Assembly (NCBI GenBank): GCA_025363655.1
Contig: JANYDK010000103.1
Coordinates: 1-64,000 of the forward strand
Direction: 5' to 3'
DNA from: Deltaproteobacteria bacterium
Lineage (GTDB): Bacteria > Myxococcota_A > Polyangia > Polyangiales > JADJMO01
DNA length: 64,000 bases
Shown here: piece by piece, positions 26,512 to 33,561 of the stretch
Position numbering within the stretch: the stretch's first letter is position 1
Layout: each line of letters begins with the position of its first letter
The notes under the pieces: generated by a model
The model's input: the letters and a program-made list of their open reading frames with translations, nothing else
What the model was told of the DNA's origin: nothing
The model's database searches: none
Made by a program: the position numbers and the translations under genes

Positions 26512-27255
26512 TTACTTACCGGAGGCCGAAGCCGAGGGGGCGACGGGAGAGACTGCCGTGTCTTTGGCGTCGGAGGAGCCTTTGGCGTCGACCTTGAAGT
26601 TGTTGATCGCCGCCTTCTCCTTGCCCTCGAAGAAGATCTTGAAGGTGTACTCGTTGGGCTCGAGCGCGATTTTCACGCTGCCGTCGAGCGCCGGGGCGCG
26701 GTTGGCGATGACGCCGTCGTCGACGACGATCCACGCTTTGAACGCCGGGAAAAGCGTGTCGGTGTAGGCGAAGACGCCCTTGTCCTTCGGCTGCACCTTG
26801 TGCGACTCGCCGGGCTTGAGATCGCGATCGACGTCGGGGCCGATGATGTGATGGGTGAACGGGTCGTCGTTGCGGAAGAAGACCGCGGTTCCCTTGGGAA
26901 CGACGACGGTGCCGGGGACTCCGCGCGCGCCCGCGAGACGAATGACCGCGCCCTGCCCGAACGCGGCGTCGCCGGGCCCGTAGATGCCGACGGTGAGATC
27001 GTGCTCGGCGTCGGCCGTGATGACGTTGAAGTCCTTCTTTACGAGCGGATCGAACTCTCGCAGCGAGTACGCATGTCCCGCCGACGCGCTGGCCGCCGCC
27101 ACCCACGAAGGGCGGAGGCCGCTCGTGCCGACGAGGCGCGTTCGGAACTCACCGGCTGCATTGGCTGCGCCGAGAGAGAGGGCGAGCGGTGCGACGAGCG
27201 CGGCCGCGATGACGAGGAGGGGCCTGAGCGAGCCAGGAGAGCGCCGGAATAACAC
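26512..27255 (-). CDS. Secreted cupredoxin-like protein
   Basis: 247 residues from GTG 27255, with a -10-like TAGCGT 6 nt upstream. The signal peptide is residues 1-33 (LALSLGAANAAG). A middle region has cupredoxin-type features: GTVVVPKGTAVFFRNDDPFTHHIIGPD, then PGESHKVQPKDKGVFAYTDTLFPAFKAWIVVDD. The His pair after FxNDD is where blue-copper proteins place their first ligand, but the usual Cys-x-His-x-Met set is missing, so copper binding is doubtful. A Ser/Ala tail ends the protein. It probably forms an operon with the sensor 15 bp downstream and may be its ligand-sensing or extracytoplasmic partner. Confidence 0.65.
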   Translation of the reverse strand: MLFRRSPGSLRPLLVIAAALVAPLALSLGAANAAGEFRTRLVGTSGLRPSWVAAASASAGHAYSLREFDPLVKKDFNVITADAEHDLTVGIYGPGDAAFGQGAVIRLAGARGVPGTVVVPKGTAVFFRNDDPFTHHIIGPDVDRDLKPGESHKVQPKDKGVFAYTDTLFPAFKAWIVVDDGVIANRAPALDGSVKIALEPNEYTFKIFFEGKEKAAINNFKVDAKGSSDAKDTAVSPVAPSASASGK

Positions 27256-27261
27256 GCTCTG

Positions 27262-27267
27262 ACGCTA
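27262..27267 (-). promoter_or_regulatory. -10-like box, leaderless-type start
   Basis: On the minus strand TAGCGT ends 6 nt before the GTG start at 27255, with no Shine-Dalgarno sequence. Confidence 0.4.
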
Positions 27268-27338
27268 CCTGGAGCGTGGGTCGGACGACAACAGGTATGG
27301 ATCGGCGTCGCAAAAGCGTGACCGCCGCGAGCATTACA

Positions 27339-27352
27339 GGGCGCAAGCGCCC
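27339..27352 (-). terminator. Possible terminator after envC-like gene
   Basis: GGGCGC-AA-GCGCCC lies 21 nt past the stop of the envC-like gene, with a weaker CTCT-type inverted repeat before it. No T-run follows, so the call is weak. Confidence 0.25.
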
Positions 27353-27372
27353 CCTCTCGGAGGCTCAGAGGT

Positions 27373-28380
27373 TCAGAGCCCGAGCCACGCCTGCGGAGGA
27401 ACTTTCTGGTTGCCGACGCGGATCTCGAAGTAGAGCGACGGTCCACGGCCGTCGTCGCCGACGGTGCCGAGCTTCTCACCGGCCGAGACCTCGTCTCCGA
27501 CCTTGACGTCGGCGGTCCCGAGGTTGGCGCTGATGGTGTAGCAGCGGTCGCCGTGATCGAGGATCACCAGCGATCCATAAGTTCCATATCGATCGGCGAA
27601 GGCCACGCGACCAGGGTGCACGGCGCGGACGACGGCGCCGAGCGGGGCCTTGATCTCCACGGCGGGGCCGCCCTCTTTGGTCGTCGCCTTGATCTCGGCC
27701 TCGCCGGCGACCGGAAAGGTGAGACGCCCTTTGCGCGCGGCGAACGACGACGGATCGGCCGACTCGAGCGGCATCTTGCCGGATGGCCCGTAGACGACGA
27801 TTTGTCCTTCGGGGCTCGTCGGGCCTTGCCACTGGCTGACCGCGAAGGCGCGCTCGAAGGCCTCGCGACGGCGCTTCTCTTCTTCGATCGCGACCTTCGC
27901 CGTTTCGGCGAGCGTCTTGCGTTCGGCGAGCTCGCGGCGCTCCTTGCTCGAGGTCTCGAGCGCCTTCGCCAGCTCGACGCCGCGCGTGCCGAGCTTGCCT
28001 TGCTCGAGGAGATCGCGATCGATGGCGCGCTTGAGACGCTCGACGTTCTGCGCGTGCTCGACGAACTCGGCGAAGCCCCCGGAGAGCGGCATCAGCCCCG
28101 CGCGAAGGAGACGATAGAGACGTCGCCCGCGGAGGCGCACGCGCACGTCGGCGGCGGCATGCGCAGGCCCGACCGCCTCGAGCTCGGTGCGATCTTTGGC
28201 GATCTGTTTGTCGAGCTCGGCGATGCGCCCTTCCATGCCCGCGAGCGCGAGATCGGACGTGAGGGCGAGGCCTGGCGAGGGTGGCTGCTGCGCCGACGCG
28301 ACCCCTGCGATGAGGACCACCAGCGCCGAAATCGCCACCTTTTTTCCGTGCGAAACGAGCTTCATCGGAGTGCGCTTCAT
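27373..28380 (-). CDS. EnvC-like murein hydrolase activator (degenerate M23/LytM)
   Basis: 335 residues from ATG 28380 (ATG 28365 also possible). A signal peptide (VVLIAGVASAQ) precedes a coiled coil at about 45-190 and a LytM/M23 domain at about 225-335. The zinc-binding HxH of active LytM enzymes is replaced: the motif reads PSLYFEIR, the same replacement as in E. coli EnvC, which activates amidases rather than cutting peptidoglycan itself. It lies directly downstream of ftsE and ftsX on the same strand, matching the known FtsEX-EnvC partnership at the division site. The coiled coil would contact the extracytoplasmic loop of FtsX. Confidence 0.88.
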   Translation of the reverse strand: MKRTPMKLVSHGKKVAISALVVLIAGVASAQQPPSPGLALTSDLALAGMEGRIAELDKQIAKDRTELEAVGPAHAAADVRVRLRGRRLYRLLRAGLMPLSGGFAEFVEHAQNVERLKRAIDRDLLEQGKLGTRGVELAKALETSSKERRELAERKTLAETAKVAIEEEKRRREAFERAFAVSQWQGPTSPEGQIVVYGPSGKMPLESADPSSFAARKGRLTFPVAGEAEIKATTKEGGPAVEIKAPLGAVVRAVHPGRVAFADRYGTYGSLVILDHGDRCYTISANLGTADVKVGDEVSAGEKLGTVGDDGRGPSLYFEIRVGNQKVPPQAWLGL

Positions 28381-28385
28381 CGGAG

Positions 28386-29261
28386 TCACACCGTCGTCAG
28401 TCGTCGTAGGCCGAGGGCGCCGCCGAGCGCGCCGAGGAGCGCACCGACGCCGACCATGCCGAGGGCGACGAACCAAGGGAGGAACATCGGATCGAGCCCG
28501 AGGAGGCTGCCGAGATCGCCGTCCATGCGTGAGCGGACGAGCGCGAAGAGCGCTCCGAGGATGGCGATGGCGGCGGCCGAACCGAGCGCACCTTGGAAGG
28601 TGCCCTCGAGGACGTAGGGAGTGCGGACGAAGGAGTCGGAGGCGCCGACGAGCTTGAGCACTTCGACCTCGGTGCGACGACGGGTGAGCGCGAGGCGCAT
28701 CGTCGAGGCGACCACCGCGAGGACCGCGCCGAAGACGATCGCGGCGAGCGCGGCGGCGGCGAGCGTGCCTCCCGAGAGGAGCGTGCCGAGTCGCTCGGTC
28801 CACGTGCCGTAGGTCTCGATGCCTTCGACGGCCGGGAGCGACTGCAGCTTGGCGACCATCGCCTGCACGTCGGCTTCCTTCACCTCGGGCTGGACGTCGA
28901 TCTCGATCGACGCCGGGAAAGCCTCTTGCGGGAGGGCCTTCAACGTCGAGTCGGTCATGTTGCCGGAGAGCACCTGCCCGCGCGCGTCGGCCGGCGAGAG
29001 ATAGCGAACCTCGCGGACCTCGGGCGTGGCCTGGAGCGCGACGAGGATCGCCTCGACCTGCTGCGGCGGCGCGCCGTCCTTGAGATAGACGGAGGCGCGA
29101 CCCGTGCGACCCCAACGTTCTTTGAGGGCGTGAATGTTCACCACCACGAGGAGCGCGGCGCCGAGACAGACGAACGCGACCGCCAGGCTGACGACGCTGA
29201 GCGCGTGCAATCGCCACTCCGAATAGAGCCCCCGCTTCGCTCGCTCGACGCTGCCGGCCAT
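28386..29261 (-). CDS. ftsX: Cell division protein FtsX
   Basis: 291 residues; GGGAGG lies 7 nt before the ATG. Topology fits FtsX: one N-terminal helix near 20-42, an extracytoplasmic domain (residues about 45-165, with VYLKDGAPPQQVEAI and PASIEIDVQPEVK), then three helices near 165-190, 215-245 and 255-285. FtsX transmits ATP-driven changes in FtsE across the membrane to EnvC-type activators. The gene sits between ftsE (60 bp upstream) and the envC-like gene (5 bp downstream). Confidence 0.93.
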   Translation of the reverse strand: MAGSVERAKRGLYSEWRLHALSVVSLAVAFVCLGAALLVVVNIHALKERWGRTGRASVYLKDGAPPQQVEAILVALQATPEVREVRYLSPADARGQVLSGNMTDSTLKALPQEAFPASIEIDVQPEVKEADVQAMVAKLQSLPAVEGIETYGTWTERLGTLLSGGTLAAAALAAIVFGAVLAVVASTMRLALTRRRTEVEVLKLVGASDSFVRTPYVLEGTFQGALGSAAAIAILGALFALVRSRMDGDLGSLLGLDPMFLPWFVALGMVGVGALLGALGGALGLRRLTTV

Positions 29262-29280
29262 CGCATAGCCTCCCTATGTA

Positions 29281-29310
29281 ACCCCAAGAAACCCAAAGAA
29301 ACCCGAAGAA
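29281..29310. repeat. 10-bp tandem repeat, three copies
   Basis: Three units of ACCCnAAGAA lie in the 60-bp spacer between ftsE and ftsX, upstream of the ftsX ribosome-binding site. Confidence 0.7.
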
Positions 29311-29321
29311 AAAATGGAAAG

Positions 29322-30269
<948 letters not shown>

Positions 30270-30321
30270 TGCTGGCGTTATCGAACGGGGATGGCGGAGG
30301 CCAACTCTTCGTCAAGCAAAG

Positions 30322-31086
30322 GTGCACGTCGAGGCCCGCGCCTTTTTCTCGGGCCCGACGTGGCATACCTTCGCCCCCGCCGTGGACGCCCCGATTCGCG
30401 CCGAAGATCTGGCGATGCTCTTCACTGGGGCGGTGCCGTATTTGCGAGCGTTCGCTCGGGTTCTGCCGATGGCGACGTTGGTCCCGGCGCTGGCGATGCG
30501 GGGCGCGCCCAACTCGGTGCGGCTCGCGCTCGCGTTCGGGCTCGCGATGCCGATCGCCGGGAGCTTTCCGCAGTCGACCGCGCCGCTCGGGATGACGCTC
30601 GCGCTCGACGTCGTCCTCGGGCTGCCGCTGGCGATCTTGGTGGCGACACCGCTGTGGATGGCGACGCACGTCGGGGCGATCGCCGACCTCTTGCGAGGTG
30701 CTCCCGAGGTGACCCAAGCAGCGCCACCAGCGACCGACGGCGCGCGCGGCACACTGGCGACGTTGACCGCGCTTCTGGCGGCCTCGGCGTGGGTGGCGAG
30801 CGGCGGCGTCGTTCGCGCTCTCGCGCTCCTCGCGACGGTGACACCGGCCGCCGGCGCAGCTCCTTTTGCCCTCGCCGCGCGCGCCCTCACCGACGGGCTT
30901 CGTCTCGGAGTCGCGGCTTCGGCCGGCGTGATCGTCGCGGCGCTGGTCCTCGAGGTCGCCCTCGTCGCCATCGGCCGCGCGGCGACGCCGATTTCTCCGC
31001 AACCGATCGCGACGATGGCGAGGCCGATCGTCTCGGTGCTGGCGCTCGCCGCGTCGCTCGAGGGCGTGCGACGCCTTGTCGGGTGA
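30322..31086 (+). CDS. SctT/FliR-like export apparatus membrane protein
   Basis: 254 residues, the usual FliR/SctT length, with six or so membrane segments. Family pattern is seen in ARVLPMATLVPALAMRGAPNSVRLALAFGLAMP, GLPLAILVATPLWMATHVGAIADLLRGA and the final LVLEVALVAIGRAATPISPQ. FliR/SctT proteins form part of the export gate of flagellar and type III secretion systems. No other such component (SctR, S, U, V, ATPase) is in this window, so this copy is an orphan here. The start GTG 30322 has only weak ribosome-binding support. Its TGA overlaps the ATG of a 59-residue membrane protein. Confidence 0.7.
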   Translation: MHVEARAFFSGPTWHTFAPAVDAPIRAEDLAMLFTGAVPYLRAFARVLPMATLVPALAMRGAPNSVRLALAFGLAMPIAGSFPQSTAPLGMTLALDVVLGLPLAILVATPLWMATHVGAIADLLRGAPEVTQAAPPATDGARGTLATLTALLAASAWVASGGVVRALALLATVTPAAGAAPFALAARALTDGLRLGVAASAGVIVAALVLEVALVAIGRAATPISPQPIATMARPIVSVLALAASLEGVRRLVG

Positions 31087-31265
31087 TGTCGCAGGCTGAT
31101 TTTCTCTCCATTTTGTTGGCCGCAGCCGACGGGTCGAGCGACCACCGTCGCATGTTCATCGCCTTCGCCGTCGTCGCCATCCTCGCGGTCGTCGTCGGTC
31201 ACGACGTCGTCGAGCTCGTCATCTCGCGCAAATCCCTGCGTCGTCCGAGCTCTTTGGTGCGCTGA
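31086..31265 (+). CDS. 59-residue single-span membrane protein
   Basis: It begins at the ATG formed within TGATG, sharing one base with the stop codon of the SctT-like gene, so translation is probably coupled. The protein starts MSQADFLSILLAAADGSSDHRR, has one membrane helix (FIAFAVVAILAVVVGHDVVELV) at about residues 24-45 and ends in a basic stretch (SRKSLRRPSSLVR). I recognise no family. The location and the basic inner tail suggest it works with the export protein. Confidence 0.6.
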   Translation: MSQADFLSILLAAADGSSDHRRMFIAFAVVAILAVVVGHDVVELVISRKSLRRPSSLVR

Positions 31266-31315
31266 AGCCCCGGTCGCCCTTTGTCGTGACGGGCGAGCCA
31301 AATCGCCACAACTAC

Positions 31316-31339
31316 TTCAGGGGGGCACCTGAATGCCCC
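31316..31339. promoter_or_regulatory. Two overlapping inverted repeats
   Basis: TTCAGG...CCTGAA and GGGGCA...TGCCCC overlap in the spacer between the 59-residue gene and the sigma-factor gene. They are about 100 bp upstream of the sigma-factor -10-like box and could be an operator or end the previous transcript. Confidence 0.35.
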
Positions 31340-31436
31340 ACCCCTCCCCTGCATCCCATCCTCTCGTGCAGGCGATGGCCCCCTTCCCTCATCTCGCGAG
31401 CTCCCTCCCCCTATGGTTGCGAGACCGACCGACGAG

Positions 31437-31442
31437 TACGCT
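31437..31442 (+). promoter_or_regulatory. -10-like box, leaderless-type start
   Basis: TACGCT ends 7 nt before the GTG at 31450. Confidence 0.35.
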
Positions 31443-31449
31443 CGAGCCC

Positions 31450-32181
31450 GTGAACGACCGCATGGGCGCTGAAGCACCGCGACCCTCGCTTCCCGGAGCA
31501 GACGAAGCGGATGACTCCGCGGCGCTCGTCACCAGGGTGCGAGCGGGAGACCGGCAGGCCTTTCGGATTCTCTTCGACCGTCATCGCGAGACCGTCGCGC
31601 GCCTGGTCTACCGCATGGTCGGACCGCGTCCCGAGCTCGAAGATCTGGTGCAGGACGTGTTCGTCCAGGTTCACCGAAGTCTCCGAGATTTTCGCGGCGA
31701 ATCGCGATTCTCGACCTGGCTCCATCGGGTCACCGTCAACGTGGTGCTCATGCATCGGCGTGCCGAGCGGAGCCGTCCGGTGCTCACCGAAGAGCTCGCC
31801 CCTGGAAGCGTCGAAGACGCTCGCGCGGTGCAACCGGATGAAGAAGCCTTTCGTCGCACGCGCATCGGCGCCTTCTTCGACACGTTGAAAGAGATCTCCG
31901 AGAAGAAGCGCGTCGTCTTCATCCTCCACGACCTCGAAGGCATGACCCCGGCCGAAATCGGGGAAGTCGTCGGCGCGCCGGTCCTCACGGTGCGCACGCG
32001 GCTCTTCTACGCGCGTCGCGAGCTCGAAGAGAAGATGAGCAAGAACCCCGTGCTCGCCTCCGTGCTCCTCGCCGAGGGCGGATTCGCCGGTGAGGTGGTG
32101 GCGTCGGAGACGAGGCGAAAGAGTGCGCCCGATGCGCTCGAGGGTGGCCCCGGCAAGGCCGATGCTGGAGGTGACCGGTGA
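31450..32181 (+). CDS. ECF RNA polymerase sigma factor
   Basis: 243 residues from GTG 31450 (ATG 31462 also possible); the open frame reaches back to 31333, but that segment is Pro/Leu-rich and unlike a sigma factor. Sigma region 2 is visible as FRILFDRHRETVARLVYRMV...DLVQDVFVQVHRSLRDFRGESRFSTWLHRVTVN, and region 4 as LKEISEKKRVVFILHDLEGMTPAEIGEVVGAPVLTVRTRLFYARREL. It directs transcription of an unknown regulon. Its TGA overlaps the GTG of the FecR-like gene (GTGA), the usual layout for a sigma factor and its membrane regulator. Confidence 0.93.
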   Translation: MNDRMGAEAPRPSLPGADEADDSAALVTRVRAGDRQAFRILFDRHRETVARLVYRMVGPRPELEDLVQDVFVQVHRSLRDFRGESRFSTWLHRVTVNVVLMHRRAERSRPVLTEELAPGSVEDARAVQPDEEAFRRTRIGAFFDTLKEISEKKRVVFILHDLEGMTPAEIGEVVGAPVLTVRTRLFYARRELEEKMSKNPVLASVLLAEGGFAGEVVASETRRKSAPDALEGGPGKADAGGDR

Positions 32182-33455
32182 GCGAGCAAGAACGCGATCA
32201 CGATCACATCGAGCCGCTCGAGGGGCCGCTTCGTCGCGTCGTCGACGAGGTGCGCGCCGAGGGTCCGAGCGTCGACTGGGCTCGGCTCGAGGCGAAGCTC
32301 TTCGACGCCGATGGCAACGTGCAAGGTGAGCCGTCGATGCCGATGCAGGCCGAAGCTCCGCGTCGGAGCCGCTCGACGACGTTCGTTGCCGTCGGAGCGG
32401 CACTGGCGATCGCCGCGTCATTCGTCTTCGCCATCGTCACGCCGAAGACCGAAGCGCCCCCAAACAACGGGAACGGCGTGGTCGCGACGGCGCGTCCCAA
32501 GCTGGTGGTCGACGGCTCGGGCCGTCAGCTCGCGGTCGGCGACGAAATCGTGGCCGGCGACGTGGCGCTGGTGATTCGCGCCACCGATCGCGTGGTCGTG
32601 CACTTGCCTGCGGGTAGCAAGGCGCGACTCCTCGACGACGGTGAGCGCATTCGCTTCGCCCTCGAGGTCGGCAGCATCGCCGCCGAGGTCGTGCCGGTGC
32701 CGGGCGGTGAGCCCTTCGCCGTCGACGTCGATGCGCGTCGCGTCGCGGTGCACGGCACCAAGCTGTTCGTCTCGCGTCTCGCTGCGAATGGCGCTGCCAA
32801 TGGCGGCGTCCAGGTCGCGGTCTCCGAAGGCAGCGCGGTCGTCGGTCCCTCGAAGGGCGACGGACGCACCGAAGGCCCGGTCGTGGCGGCTGGCTCGATC
32901 GGCAACTTCAGCGAGATGCAGCAAACGCAACAAGTGGTGGCCAATCCGGCCGAAGCCGCCCGTCTCGTCGGCGATGCCATCGCGGCCCCGGCGTCGACGA
33001 CCGCGGTCCTCGAGAAGACCGCGCCGCCCTCGAACGTCCCCGAGCTGCCAGCCCCTGCGGCGACGCTCGTTCCTGCGCCGAAACCGGCGACGACGGTGGC
33101 CATCGCCCCGACCATGGAGCCGACCACGGCCCCGCTCGCGACCACCGTCGCGCCGCCTCCTCCTGCCCCCGGCCTCGCCGACGCGCAGATCTCGCCGACC
33201 ATGAGCACCATCGTCGGCGCGGTGAAGGCCTGCGTTCCGCGCACCGCTGCGGGCGTCACCTACAGCACCGAGACGACGATGACGCTGACCATCGCCTCGA
33301 CCGGCGTCGCCTCGTGCAACGGCTCGAGCTTCAACGATCCGCCGCTCGACACCAAGCTCTGGGGCTGCATCTGCGGCGTCGTCGCGCAGCATGCCTTCCC
33401 GACTGCGCCAGGCTCGACGACGGTCTCGCGTCACATCGTGCTCGGCGTGAAATAA
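32178..33455 (+). CDS. FecR-like membrane protein, probable anti-sigma factor
   Basis: 425 residues. A cytoplasmic N-terminus of about 65 residues (LRRVVDEVRAEGPSVDWARLEAKLF) precedes one membrane helix (TTFVAVGAALAIAASFVFAIV, near 68-88). A FecR-type beta domain at about 105-240 follows (VVVHLPAGSKARLLDDGERIRFALEVGSIAAEV, VAVHGTKLFV), then a Pro/Ala/Thr linker and an extracytoplasmic C-terminal domain with two Cys pairs (KACVPRT, GCICGV). The 4-bp overlap with the ECF gene supports an anti-sigma role, but a classic ZAS motif is absent. Confidence 0.8.
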   Translation: MSEQERDHDHIEPLEGPLRRVVDEVRAEGPSVDWARLEAKLFDADGNVQGEPSMPMQAEAPRRSRSTTFVAVGAALAIAASFVFAIVTPKTEAPPNNGNGVVATARPKLVVDGSGRQLAVGDEIVAGDVALVIRATDRVVVHLPAGSKARLLDDGERIRFALEVGSIAAEVVPVPGGEPFAVDVDARRVAVHGTKLFVSRLAANGAANGGVQVAVSEGSAVVGPSKGDGRTEGPVVAAGSIGNFSEMQQTQQVVANPAEAARLVGDAIAAPASTTAVLEKTAPPSNVPELPAPAATLVPAPKPATTVAIAPTMEPTTAPLATTVAPPPPAPGLADAQISPTMSTIVGAVKACVPRTAAGVTYSTETTMTLTIASTGVASCNGSSFNDPPLDTKLWGCICGVVAQHAFPTAPGSTTVSRHIVLGVK

Positions 33456-33460
33456 GCGCG

Positions 33461-33492
33461 CGACGACGCGACGACGCGAGGACGCGAGGACG
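33461..33492. repeat. 8-bp tandem repeat, four copies
   Basis: CGACGACG twice followed by CGAGGACG twice, just after the stop of the FecR-like gene and before its terminator. Confidence 0.85.
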
Positions 33493-33510
33493 CGACAGAC
33501 CCAAAAAAGA

Positions 33511-33540
33511 AGCCGCGAGGGACCACTTCCCCTCGCGGCT
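33511..33540. terminator. Bidirectional intrinsic terminator
   Basis: AGCCGCGAGGG and CCCTCGCGGCT form an 11-bp perfect stem with an 8-nt loop between two convergent genes. On the minus strand it is followed by TCTTTTTT, a good U-tract; on the plus strand by a weaker TTCGTGTTT. Confidence 0.85.
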
Positions 33541-33561
33541 TTCGTGTTTCGAATCGCGAGC

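Noticed and set aside
24622-27252. Plus-strand open frame of 876 codons
   Set aside because: Antisense to the sensor and cupredoxin-like genes; shadow frame.
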